Part shown: in pieces, positions 7,066 through 14,468 of the stretch
Position numbering within the stretch: the stretch's first letter is position 1
Layout: each line of letters begins with the position of its first letter
NCBI RefSeq assembly: GCF_019748365.1
Contig: NZ_JAIEPN010000143.1
Coordinates: 1-40,673, forward strand
Origin: Novosphingobium sp.
GTDB lineage: Bacteria > Pseudomonadota > Alphaproteobacteria > Sphingomonadales > Sphingomonadaceae
Direction of reading: 5' to 3'
DNA length: 40,673 nucleotides
Made by a program: the position numbers and the translations under genes
The notes under the pieces: model-generated
What the model was told of the DNA's origin: nothing
Database searches by the model: none
What the model saw: only the letters and a program-made list of their open reading frames with translations

Positions 7066-9174
7066 CTAGCGGGTGAACGCCTGGACGTTGCCCGCGTCAA
7101 CATTGATCATGTTGCCGGTGGACTTGGCGGAGAGATCGGAGGCGAGCCAGGCGGCGGCCTCGGCGATGTCTTCGGGGAGCACGTCGCGCTTGAGCATCGA
7201 GCGGTTGCGGTAGTGGGCTTCGAGTTCCTCGCCCGCATCGACCTTGTTGGCGGCGGCGCGCTCCTTGCGCCAGTCGCCGTCCCAGATGCGGCTGCCGCGG
7301 ATGACGGCGTCCGGGTTCACGATGTTGACGCGGATGCCATCGGGCGCGCCTTCCAAGGCGAGGCAGCGCGCGAGGTGGTTCGCGGCGGCCTTGGCCGAGG
7401 CATAGGCAGAGGCCCCGGCGGCGGCGGCGACGGCGTTCTTCGAGCCGATGAACACGACCGAGGTGCCGCCCTGATCCTTCATGCGCTTCAAGAGCGGCCA
7501 TGCGGCGCGGGCGGTGAGGAAATAGCCCTGCGCCAGCACATCATGGTTGCGGTGCCAGAGGCTTAGCGTGGTTTCCTCGATGGTTGCGGAGCTTGCGATC
7601 CCGGCGTTGGCGACGAGCATGTCGAGCCCGCCGAATTCGCGCGCGCAGGTGGCGAAGGCGGCGGCGACCATGGCTTCATCGGTGACGTCGCAAGTGGCGG
7701 CGCGGATGACATCCTTGCCGAACTGCTGCGCGAGGCCGGCGCGGGTTGCTTCGAGCGCTTCGCCATCACGGTCCGCGAGGAGGACGCAGGCGCCTTCCTT
7801 GAGCAGGCGGACCGCTGTGGCGGCGCCGATGCCCCCTGCCCCGCCAGTGACCAGCGCGATGCGACCGACCATGGGTTTGGGCGCGGGCATGCGCTGGAGC
7901 TTGGCTTCCTCGAGCAGCCAGTACTCGATGTCGAAGGCTTCCTGCTCGTCGAGCGCGATATAGTCGCCAATGGCTTCGGCGCCGCGCATCACGTTGATGG
8001 CGTTGCCGTAGAATTCACCGGCGAGGCGGGCAGTGATCTTGTCGGTGGCGAAGGTGATGCGGCCCACACCCGGCACCAGCACGACGACGGGGTTGGGATC
8101 GCGCATGGCGGGCGAATTGGCGCGTTTGCAGCGCTCGTAATAGGCGGCGTAGAGCGCGCGGTAATCGGCGAGTTGCTGCGCGAGATAGGCGTCATCCGTC
8201 AGGCGCGCAGGGTCGAGCGTGAGGGGCGCGATCTTGGTGCGCAGGAAGTGATCGGGGCACGAGGTGCCGAGCGCGGCGAGGCGCTGGAACTGCGCGCTGC
8301 CGGTGAATTCGAGCGCTTCGGGATCGTCCGAGTAGTGGCCGAGCTTGCGCCGGGTACCGGTCATCAGCCCGCGCAGGCGGGGCATGAGATCGGCGGCGAT
8401 GGCGTGGCGATCCGGGTTCGGGGCGACGATCTGGCCACCGAATGCGGGCTTTCCGGCCATTGCGGCGTTGAGATGGCGCGCGGCATCGGCGATCAGGCTG
8501 ATGGTGTGCTCGTAGGCGGCCTTGGCGCTGTCTGCCCAGCAGATGATCCCGTGGCCGGCGAGCATGACGCCCCGCACGTGCGGATTGGCGCGCACATAAT
8601 CGCGCAGCATGAGGCCAAGCGTGTAGCCGGGGCGCTTCCAGGGGAGCCAGCCGATCTTGCCGCCCCAGATCGTCTGCGTCGACGCCTCGCCGCCGGAGCT
8701 CGCCGCGAGCGCAATGATCGCATCAGGGTGGACATGATCGACATGCGCGAAAGGCAGCAGCGAATGCAGCGGCGTATCGATGCTGGCGGCGCGGGCATTG
8801 AGATTGAAGGTGCAGTGGGGGAGGAAGCCGACCATCTTGTCGTCGTCGTCCGGTCCGCCATAGTGCGCTTCGAGGGCGAGCAGCTTGTCCTGATAGAGCG
8901 TTGAAAAGCCATCGAGCTTCATCGAACCGATATCGCCGCCCGAGCCTTTGACCCAGAGGACGGGAACTTCTTCGCCGGTGAGCGGATCGGTGCCTGTGAG
9001 CTTCGCAGAGGTGTTGCCGCCGCCGAAGTTGGTCACGGTGAGATCGCTGCCGAGAAGGTTGGAGCGGTAGAGCAGCAATTCCGCCGGGCTGAGCGTGGCG
9101 GCATGCGCATCGTCCCAGCGGCTGGTGGGCACAGCGAAGGGAATCGCGGAAGCTACTGGCGTATGGGCGTTCAT
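7066..9174 (-). CDS. rhaD: Bifunctional rhamnulose-1-phosphate aldolase / L-lactaldehyde dehydrogenase (SDR)
   Basis: 702 residues with two domains. Residues ~25-400 are a class II aldolase with zinc ligands in AHVDHVHPD (H144, H147/H149) and AGHGIICW (H208). Residues ~436-702 are a short-chain dehydrogenase with TGGAGGIG at 443-450, NAG at 523-525, Ser578 and Y591-K595 (YASAK). This fusion (TIGR02632; RhaEW in other bacteria) splits L-rhamnulose-1-phosphate into dihydroxyacetone phosphate and L-lactaldehyde. The dehydrogenase half handles the lactaldehyde, reported in the family as oxidation to L-lactate. The L-lactate dehydrogenase gene on the other arm of the locus supports that direction. 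The ATG has an AAGGA site. It is the first gene of the leftward operon and shares its upstream region with the rhamnulokinase arm. Confidence 0.95.
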   Translation of the reverse strand: MNAHTPVASAIPFAVPTSRWDDAHAATLSPAELLLYRSNLLGSDLTVTNFGGGNTSAKLTGTDPLTGEEVPVLWVKGSGGDIGSMKLDGFSTLYQDKLLALEAHYGGPDDDDKMVGFLPHCTFNLNARAASIDTPLHSLLPFAHVDHVHPDAIIALAASSGGEASTQTIWGGKIGWLPWKRPGYTLGLMLRDYVRANPHVRGVMLAGHGIICWADSAKAAYEHTISLIADAARHLNAAMAGKPAFGGQIVAPNPDRHAIAADLMPRLRGLMTGTRRKLGHYSDDPEALEFTGSAQFQRLAALGTSCPDHFLRTKIAPLTLDPARLTDDAYLAQQLADYRALYAAYYERCKRANSPAMRDPNPVVVLVPGVGRITFATDKITARLAGEFYGNAINVMRGAEAIGDYIALDEQEAFDIEYWLLEEAKLQRMPAPKPMVGRIALVTGGAGGIGAATAVRLLKEGACVLLADRDGEALEATRAGLAQQFGKDVIRAATCDVTDEAMVAAAFATCAREFGGLDMLVANAGIASSATIEETTLSLWHRNHDVLAQGYFLTARAAWPLLKRMKDQGGTSVVFIGSKNAVAAAAGASAYASAKAAANHLARCLALEGAPDGIRVNIVNPDAVIRGSRIWDGDWRKERAAANKVDAGEELEAHYRNRSMLKRDVLPEDIAEAAAWLASDLSAKSTGNMINVDAGNVQAFTR

Positions 9175-9235
9175 GGCATCCTTCCGGCGGCAACAAGGGC
9201 ACCGCGCTTGAAGGCCTTGCTAACATTTCTACTGG

Positions 9236-9267
9236 AAACGATCAATATTGATTGATAATGATCGTTT
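9236..9267. promoter_or_regulatory. Palindromic candidate operator between divergent rhamnose operons
   Basis: A perfect 9-bp inverted repeat, AAACGATCA and TGATCGTTT, separated by 14 AT-rich bases that themselves contain the tandem TTGATTGAT. It sits in the 83-base gap between rhaD (start 9174) and the earliest ATG of the rhamnulokinase gene (9258), in an otherwise GC-rich region. The DeoR-family regulator encoded at 13063 is the natural candidate to bind it. This is inferred from position and symmetry only. Confidence 0.55.
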
Positions 9268-10643
9268 TGGATAAAGGGAGACGGGCGCTGAAGCACGGCG
9301 CGTTCATCGTGATCGATATGGGCAAGACGCTGGCCAAGGTATCCCTGTGGGACCGCGCCGGGCGGCGGCTTGACGCGCGGGCGCGGGCCAATGTGGCCGC
9401 CGGGGGCGTGCTCGACGTTCACGGGATAGCGGGCTGGCTGATCGAGGCACTGGCAGCCTTTGCGGCGCATCCGATCGAGGCCATCGTGCCGGTGGGGCAC
9501 GGCGCGGGGGTGGCAGCGCTGCGGGATGGCGCGCTGGCTTTTGCGCCGCTGGATTATGAGGCCGAGATTCCGGCCGAGGTGATGGGCCGCTACCGCGCGG
9601 TCCGCGATCCTTTTGCGGCGACGGGCTCCCCTGCCCTGCCCCATGGGCTGAACCTGGGCGCGCAGCTGTGGTGGCTGCAGGAACAAGGCGCGCTGGAGGG
9701 GACGACGCTGCAGCCCTGGGCGCAATACTGGGCGTGGTTTCTGAGCGGTGTGGCGGTGAGCGAGGTGAGTTCGCTGGGGTGCCATACCGACCTGTGGGCA
9801 CCAGCGTTGGGCGATTTCTCACCACTGGCAAAGCGCATCGGCTGGGCAGAGCGGTTTGCGCCCCGCGCGCATGCCGGGGATGTGGTGGGCACCTTGAAGC
9901 CGGAGATTGCGGTGGCGACCGGGCTGTCGCCCGAGGTGCGCGTGCTGGCAGGCGTCCACGATTCCAACGCGGCGCTGCATGGGGCGCGCGGGTTTGCCGA
10001 GGTGGCGGACCGCGAGGCGACGGTACTTTCGACGGGGACGTGGTTTGTCGCGATGCGGCGGGCGCAGGGGCAAGCGCCTGTGCTGCCGGAGGGCCGCGAT
10101 TGTCTGGTGAACGTGGACGTTGAGGGCCGCGCGGTGCCTTCGGCGCGCTTTATGGGCGGGCGGGAGATCGAGATCGCCACTGGCGGCGCGGCGGTGGATG
10201 ATCCGGCGGCGCAGGCCGCGCTGGTGGCGCAGGTGCCGGGGCTGCTGGCCGAGGGCGCGATGCTGCTGCCGACCCTCGCCCCGGGCTGCGGGCCATTTCC
10301 GGATCGCGCGGCGCGGTGGATCGGGGAGCCGGAGGACAAACGCGCGGCGCCGTGTCTCTATGCCGCGCTGATGGCCGATGCCATGCTCGATCTGATCGGC
10401 GCAAAAGACACGCTGCTGGTCGAGGGGCGGTTTGCCGGGGCAGCAGTTTTCGTGCGGGCGCTGGCGGCACTGCGGCCCGAGACGCGCGTGGTCGTGGCAG
10501 ATGGACCGTGCGATGCGGCCTTTGGCGCACTGCGGCTGATTGATCCTGCACTGGCGCCTTCCGCGCAGTTGCGGCAGGTGGAGCCGCTGGCCGGCAATTG
10601 GGACGCCTATCGCGCGCGCTGGCTGCTGGAGGCCGCCCTGTGA
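9258..10643 (+). CDS. Rhamnulokinase / FGGY-family carbohydrate kinase
   Basis: About 461 residues. The N-terminus [19 protein letters not shown] is the FGGY phosphate-binding strand-loop. The segment [16 protein letters not shown] carries the catalytic-Asp type motif of the family, and [11 protein letters not shown] the second nucleotide-binding loop. It phosphorylates L-rhamnulose to L-rhamnulose-1-phosphate, supplying the substrate of RhaD; context makes this assignment strong. The start is uncertain. The ATG at 9258 lies inside the palindromic operator, a TTG lies at 9252, and the only good ribosome-binding site (GGGAG at 9276-9280) is placed for the CTG at 9288. Homology begins near residue 18, so a downstream start is possible. 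Its stop overlaps the start of the next gene by four bases (GTGA), indicating translational coupling. Confidence 0.88.
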   Translation: MIVLDKGRRALKHGAFIVIDMGKTLAKVSLWDRAGRRLDARARANVAAGGVLDVHGIAGWLIEALAAFAAHPIEAIVPVGHGAGVAALRDGALAFAPLDYEAEIPAEVMGRYRAVRDPFAATGSPALPHGLNLGAQLWWLQEQGALEGTTLQPWAQYWAWFLSGVAVSEVSSLGCHTDLWAPALGDFSPLAKRIGWAERFAPRAHAGDVVGTLKPEIAVATGLSPEVRVLAGVHDSNAALHGARGFAEVADREATVLSTGTWFVAMRRAQGQAPVLPEGRDCLVNVDVEGRAVPSARFMGGREIEIATGGAAVDDPAAQAALVAQVPGLLAEGAMLLPTLAPGCGPFPDRAARWIGEPEDKRAAPCLYAALMADAMLDLIGAKDTLLVEGRFAGAAVFVRALAALRPETRVVVADGPCDAAFGALRLIDPALAPSAQLRQVEPLAGNWDAYRARWLLEAAL

Positions 10644-11785
10644 TCATTGCCAATATCGCCGATTTCCGCGAGGCCGCGCGCCGCCGTCTGCCGCATTTCC
10701 TGTTCGAATATCTGGATGGCGGCTCCTATGCCGAAGAGACGCTGCGGCGGAATGTGGCGGACCTTGCGGGGATCGCGCTGCGCCAGCGGGTGCTCGCCGA
10801 TGTGGCGGATATCGATCTATCGGCGGAGCTGTTTGGCCAGAAGCTGGCGATGCCGGTGGCGCTTGCCCCCATCGGCCTTGCCGGAATGAATGCACGGCGG
10901 GGCGAGACGCAGGCGGTGCGCGCGGCGGAGAAGGCCGGGGTGCCGTTCACGCTCTCCACGGTCTCGGTCTGCCCCTTGAGCGAAGTGCGAGGAGCGGCCT
11001 CCAAGCCCTTCTGGTTCCAGCTCTACATGATCCGCGACCGGGGCCATATGCGCGACTTGCTGGCCGAGGCCCGCGCGGCGCAATGCTCGGCGCTGATCTT
11101 CACCGTGGACATGCCGGTGCCGGGGAGCCGCTACCGCGATGTGCGTTCGGGGCTGGCGGGGGCTTCGGGGCTGGTGGGCGATCTGCGCCGCACCGCGCAA
11201 GCCGCGATGCGGCCCGGCTGGGCGTGGGATGTGGGGCTCTGGGGCCGCCCGCACCACCTCGGCAATATCGCGCCGGTGCTTAAGGGGCGGACGGGGCTGG
11301 AGGATTTCTTTGCGTGGATGCGGGCGAACTTCGATTCCTCCATCCACTGGCGCGACCTCGACTTCATCCGAAGTGAATGGTCCGGCCCGCTGATCCTGAA
11401 GGGCATTCTCGATCCGGAGGACGCCAAGGCGGCGGCGGATGTGGGGGCGGACGGGATCGTCGTTTCCAACCATGGCGGGCGGCAGCTGGACGGCGTGCTC
11501 TCCACCGCGCGCGCCTTGCCGTCGATTGCCGATGCGGTGGGCGACCGGCTGACCGTGCTGGCGGATGGCGGCGTGCGTTCGGGCCTCGATGTGGTGCGCA
11601 TGCTGGCATTGGGCGCGAAGGGCGTGCTGCTCGGGCGGGCATGGGCCTTTGCGCTGGCGGCGGGCGGCGAGGCCGGCGTGGCGAAGATGCTGGCGCTGAT
11701 CGACGCGGAAATGCGTGTGGCCATGGCGCTGACGGGCGTGACGCGGGTGAGCCAGATCAGCCGCGACAATCTGGTGAGGGGATAG
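10640..11785 (+). CDS. lldD: FMN-dependent L-lactate dehydrogenase
   Basis: 381 residues, started at the GTG at 10640 that overlaps the preceding stop; an upstream frame extension from 10598 would lie inside the kinase gene. It is a complete FMN-dependent alpha-hydroxyacid dehydrogenase TIM barrel. The N-terminus is [24 protein letters not shown], shown here by its key part [16 protein letters not shown] contacts are [11 protein letters not shown] and [12 protein letters not shown], the catalytic His-Gly-Gly-Arg is in [10 protein letters not shown], and a second flavin loop is [12 protein letters not shown]. LldD oxidises L-lactate to pyruvate at the membrane, passing electrons to the quinone pool. 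In this operon it would consume the L-lactate made from rhamnose-derived lactaldehyde, closing the route to central metabolism. Other 2-hydroxyacid oxidases share the fold, so substrate is from context. Confidence 0.9.
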   Translation: MIIANIADFREAARRRLPHFLFEYLDGGSYAEETLRRNVADLAGIALRQRVLADVADIDLSAELFGQKLAMPVALAPIGLAGMNARRGETQAVRAAEKAGVPFTLSTVSVCPLSEVRGAASKPFWFQLYMIRDRGHMRDLLAEARAAQCSALIFTVDMPVPGSRYRDVRSGLAGASGLVGDLRRTAQAAMRPGWAWDVGLWGRPHHLGNIAPVLKGRTGLEDFFAWMRANFDSSIHWRDLDFIRSEWSGPLILKGILDPEDAKAAADVGADGIVVSNHGGRQLDGVLSTARALPSIADAVGDRLTVLADGGVRSGLDVVRMLALGAKGVLLGRAWAFALAAGGEAGVAKMLALIDAEMRVAMALTGVTRVSQISRDNLVRG

Positions 11786-11788
11786 GGT

Positions 11789-13039
11789 TTGAGGGAGGCA
11801 GCGCAGGGGAAAACCGCATGGCGTGACACGATCCTGGCGGGGCTCGCCAACTATATCGATGCGGGCTCGATCGTGGCGGGATCGGTGGCGCTGGCGCTGT
11901 GGCAGGAACAGTATCAGCTCTCACCGGGCTTCCTCGGGCTGCTCGGCGCGTTCGGGCCGAATGCCATCGGTGCGGGCGTGGGGGCGCTGGTCGGCGGGAT
12001 CCTGTGCGACCGGCTGGGGCGCAAGACGATCTACCAGTGGGATATGCTGATCTATGCGGCGGGCATGGCGCTGCTGGTGTTTGCGGTGGCGCCGTGGATG
12101 ATCGTGGCGGGGTTCCTCATCGTGGGGCTGGCGGTGGGCGCGGATATCCCCGCCTCTTGGTCGCTGATCGCGGAAGGCGCACCGGACGGGCAGCGCGCGC
12201 GGCATTCGGGCGCGGCGCAAGTGCTGTGGTATCTGGGGCCGGTCGTCGTGCTCTTGATGAGCCTTGCGCTGACCAGTCTTGGCGTGCTCGGAGCGCGGAT
12301 CGTGTTTGCGCATCTGCTGGTGATTGCGCTGGGCCTCACGTTTCTGCGGTCGCGCATGGCGGAATCGGTGCGGTGGTCCGAGGCGCAGGCATCCGGCGAA
12401 AAGCGGCCGCCGATTTCCTCGCTGTTTCGCGGCAAGCACCTCGGCTCGATCCTCGGCCTTGTCGGCATGTATGGCTTCTGGAACCTGTGGGCGGGCACCA
12501 ACGGATTCTTCTTCCCCTATATCCTGCGCACGGTGGGCGCGGCGACGCAGGCGCAGGCGGTGGGCATTCAGGCGCTGAGCTTTGCCATCGGCATGGCCTC
12601 CATCGGCCTCGTGTTCATGCAACTGGCCGACCGGGTGAACCAGCGGACCCTGTTTGCGATTTCGGCGGTGGTGCAGGTGATCGGCATGGGGCTGCTGGCG
12701 GTGTTCCCGCTGACGATCCCGGTGGCGCTGCTCTATGTGTTCCTGCTGCAGTTTGGCGGCGGGTTCGGCGCGCAGAGCTTTTTTCAGCTGTGGAGCGCGG
12801 AAATGTTTCCGACCATGCTGCGCTCAACCGCGCAGGGGGTTTGCTTTGCCATCGTGCGGGTGAGCCTGGGCGTGTTCAGTTTCTTCGTGCCGCTGCTGAC
12901 GGCGACGGGCTTTACCACGCTGGCGCTGATCCTGACCGGGTTCCTCGTCGTCTCGGGCGTGATCGGCTATGCCTGGGCACCGCGCAACGAGGGCAAAAGC
13001 CTTGAACAACTCGAGGCCGAGCGGCATGACGGCTTCTGA
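11789..13039 (+). CDS. MFS transporter, putative L-rhamnose permease
   Basis: 416 residues with about 12 hydrophobic segments. The MFS loop 2-3 signature reads GGILCDRLGRKTIYQWDM and the second-half counterpart is LADRVNQRT. The sugar-porter-like layout (ILAGLANYIDAGSIVAGSVAL at TM1, with NLWAGTNGFFFPYILRTVG in the second half) and its place between lldD and the regulator suggest inner-membrane uptake of L-rhamnose or a related sugar. No biochemical evidence is available from sequence alone. The gene starts with a TTG at 11789, three bases after the lldD stop, preceded by AGGGGATAGGG. No in-frame ATG exists until well inside the first helices. Class is confident; substrate is inferred from context. 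Confidence 0.85.
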   Translation: MREAAQGKTAWRDTILAGLANYIDAGSIVAGSVALALWQEQYQLSPGFLGLLGAFGPNAIGAGVGALVGGILCDRLGRKTIYQWDMLIYAAGMALLVFAVAPWMIVAGFLIVGLAVGADIPASWSLIAEGAPDGQRARHSGAAQVLWYLGPVVVLLMSLALTSLGVLGARIVFAHLLVIALGLTFLRSRMAESVRWSEAQASGEKRPPISSLFRGKHLGSILGLVGMYGFWNLWAGTNGFFFPYILRTVGAATQAQAVGIQALSFAIGMASIGLVFMQLADRVNQRTLFAISAVVQVIGMGLLAVFPLTIPVALLYVFLLQFGGGFGAQSFFQLWSAEMFPTMLRSTAQGVCFAIVRVSLGVFSFFVPLLTATGFTTLALILTGFLVVSGVIGYAWAPRNEGKSLEQLEAERHDGF

Positions 13040-13053
13040 TTGGAAATAATCAG
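13036..13053. promoter_or_regulatory. Short inverted repeat just before the DeoR-type gene
   Basis: CTGATT and AATCAG arms with six bases between, overlapping the stop of the MFS gene and ending nine bases before the GTG of the regulator. It could be a weak autoregulatory site or an mRNA hairpin affecting regulator translation. It does not share the sequence of the operator at 9236, so I rate it low. Confidence 0.25.
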
Positions 13054-13062
13054 GGGGCGAGA

Positions 13063-13842
13063 GTGCACGCAGCCGAACGCGAGAAGGTGATTGTCGAGGC
13101 GCTGCAGGGCACCGGCTTTGTCACCTACCGCGAGCTTGAGACGCTGCTCGATGCCTCGCCCGCGACGATCCGGCGCGATCTGGCGCGGCTGGAGGAGGCG
13201 GGGACCATCGTGCGCGTGCACGGCGGGGCGAAGCAGGCTGAAGGGACCCAGCGCCCAGCGCCAGTGCTGCAGCTGGCCGGCACGCCGTTCGACCAATCGA
13301 TCAACCGCAACATGGCCGCCAAGCGCGCCATCGGCGCGGCGGCAGCGGCGCGGTGCGAGCCGGGCGAAGGCGTGATGATCGACGGCGGCACGACGACCTT
13401 GCAGATGTGCCCGCATCTGGCGGGGCTGGGGCTGCAGGTGCTGACCAATTCGCTCCACATCGTGAACGCGCTGCTGAGCCAGGCGGGGACGCGCATTCTG
13501 GTGCCTTCGGGCACGGTGTTTCGCGAACAGAACATCATTCTGGCGGCGGCAGGCGAGGAATCGATGCCGCGCTTCCACGCGCCCAAGCTGTTCATGGGCG
13601 CGGCCTCGGTAGGCCCGCAAGGCGTGATGCAGCAGGACGTGGTGCTGGTGGCCGCGGAGCGGCGCTTGATCGACCGGGCCGAGCAGGTGATCCTGCTGGT
13701 GGATTCGGCGAAGTTTGCTTCGGGCTCCGGCACCATCGTCTGCGGGCTGGACGAAGTGGACGTGCTGGTGACGGACGCGGGGATTACGCCCGAGCATGCG
13801 GCGATGGTGAAGGCGGCGGGGGTGGAGCTGGTGGTAGCCTAG
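13063..13842 (+). CDS. DeoR-family transcriptional regulator of the rhamnose locus
   Basis: 259 residues from a GTG with an AGGGGG site. The N-terminal winged helix has the DeoR recognition pattern (residues ~10-50, including DASPATIRRDLARLEEAG and VRVHGGAK). The C-terminal DeoRC effector domain has the sugar-phosphate-binding features MIDGGTTTLQM, VLTNSLHIVNAL and LVDSAKF. DeoR-family proteins usually repress sugar operons and release DNA on binding a phosphorylated intermediate. Rhamnose loci in rhizobia also use a DeoR-type regulator, whereas E. coli uses AraC-type RhaR/RhaS. It is the last gene of the rightward operon. Its probable target is the palindrome at 9236. The effector is unknown. 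Confidence 0.88.
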   Translation: MHAAEREKVIVEALQGTGFVTYRELETLLDASPATIRRDLARLEEAGTIVRVHGGAKQAEGTQRPAPVLQLAGTPFDQSINRNMAAKRAIGAAAAARCEPGEGVMIDGGTTTLQMCPHLAGLGLQVLTNSLHIVNALLSQAGTRILVPSGTVFREQNIILAAAGEESMPRFHAPKLFMGAASVGPQGVMQQDVVLVAAERRLIDRAEQVILLVDSAKFASGSGTIVCGLDEVDVLVTDAGITPEHAAMVKAAGVELVVA

Positions 13843-13863
13843 TCCTGGAGTTTGTGTTTGCCG

Positions 13864-13893
13864 CTCTGGATTGCTTCGCTCGCAATGACGAAG
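13864..13893 (-). repeat. Short (30-bp) variant of the TTCGTCATTGC...GCAATCCAGAG palindromic repeat
   Basis: This copy reads CTCTGGATTGCTTCGCTCGC followed by AATGACGAAG on the plus strand, so it is inverted relative to the copy at 13948. It keeps the outer arms (ATTGC/GCAAT) but lacks ten central bases of the 40-bp form. It lies 21 bases downstream of the DeoR-type gene. Confidence 0.85.
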
Positions 13894-13947
13894 TTTGGGG
13901 GAAGGCCGTTGGGGCGGGAGATGCTTCGAGTTTGGTTTCACCCCATG

Positions 13948-13987
13948 TTCGTCATTGCGAGGAGCGCAGCGACGAAGCAATCCAGAG
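13948..13987 (+). repeat. 40-bp palindromic repeat, left copy
   Basis: Runs from TTCGTCATTGCGAGGAGCGC to CAGCGACGAAGCAATCCAGAG (the two halves overlap by one base). ATTGC and GCAAT can pair as the base of a hairpin, leaving a GC-rich head. It is an exact reverse complement of 14311-14350. Confidence 0.95.
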
Positions 13988-13989
13988 CA

Positions 13990-14289
13990 ATGCAGCGCCA
14001 CTTCCAGCCGGCGGTCTACATCATGGCCTCGCAGCGCAACGGGACGACCTATGTGGGCGTCACCAGCAATCTGCCGCAGCGGGTTTTTCAGCACCGCGAG
14101 GGTCTGGTGGCGGGCTTCACCAAACGACATGGCTGCAAGACACTGGTCTGGTTTGAACTGCATGCGACGATGGAACACGCTATTGCCCGCGAAAAGCAGC
14201 TCAAGGGCGGGTCGCGGCGGAAGAAGCTGGCGCTGATCGAGGCGGGCAATCCGACGTGGCGGGATTTGTTTGCGGAGATTTGCGCTTAG
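13990..14289 (+). CDS. Single-domain GIY-YIG nuclease
   Basis: 99 residues, started at the ATG at 13990; the frame is open upstream, but that part is repeat sequence. The domain is complete: AVYIMAS (VYI at 9-11), YVGVTS (YVG at 21-23), the catalytic Arg31 in QRVFQHR, the catalytic Glu68 in AREKQLKG, and Asn87 in NPTWRDL near the end. It belongs to the small stand-alone COG2827-type GIY-YIG proteins. These have the Mg-dependent nicking/cleavage fold of UvrC and homing endonucleases but mostly unknown functions. There are no extra DNA-binding domains, which is unlike homing endonucleases. It lies exactly between inverted 40-bp repeats, which suggests the repeats may be its substrate. No clear ribosome-binding site is visible; the preceding bases are the repeat end. 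Confidence 0.85.
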   Translation: MQRHFQPAVYIMASQRNGTTYVGVTSNLPQRVFQHREGLVAGFTKRHGCKTLVWFELHATMEHAIAREKQLKGGSRRKKLALIEAGNPTWRDLFAEICA

Positions 14290-14310
14290 GGTTGGCGTTG
14301 CGCTTATCGG

Positions 14311-14350
14311 CTCTGGATTGCTTCGTCGCTGCGCTCCTCGCAATGACGAA
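14311..14350 (-). repeat. 40-bp palindromic repeat, right copy
   Basis: Exact reverse complement of 13948-13987, beginning CTCTGGATTGCTTCGTCGCT on the plus strand. It starts 21 bases after the GIY-YIG stop and faces the 34-bp variant at 14378, forming a paired-repeat unit with a 27-base spacer. Confidence 0.95.
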
Positions 14351-14377
14351 GGTGGGGTGTAGTGGCATAATCATACC

Positions 14378-14411
14378 TTCGTCATTGCGAGCGCAGCGAA
14401 GCAATCCAGAG
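14378..14411 (+). repeat. 34-bp variant of the same palindromic repeat
   Basis: Reads TTCGTCATTGCGAGCGCAGC then GAAGCAATCCAGAG: the same outer arms with a six-base shorter centre than the 40-bp form. With the copy at 14311 it forms an inverted pair in the gap between the nuclease gene and the convergent alcohol dehydrogenase gene. Confidence 0.9.
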
Positions 14412-14468
14412 CGTCACGCAAACCCTTCTGAATTACTTGGCCACGCAAGCGATGACGAGGTTGGCCAA

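Larger units (their letters stand above)
13948..14350 (+). mobile_element. Putative GIY-YIG element: nuclease gene bounded by a perfect 40-bp inverted repeat
   Basis: The left end (13948-13987) and right end (14311-14350) are exact reverse complements over 40 bases. The only gene between them is the 99-residue GIY-YIG protein, whose start codon lies two bases inside the left repeat. No target-site duplication is evident by eye. The arrangement resembles a minimal mobile or repeat-propagating element. Whether it moves is inference. Confidence 0.45.

Noticed and set aside
13852..13989. Upstream in-frame extension of the GIY-YIG protein (46 residues)
   Set aside because: These codons are translations of the palindromic repeats (the VIARSAATKQSR type often mis-annotated as protein). 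The domain starts after the ATG at 13990.
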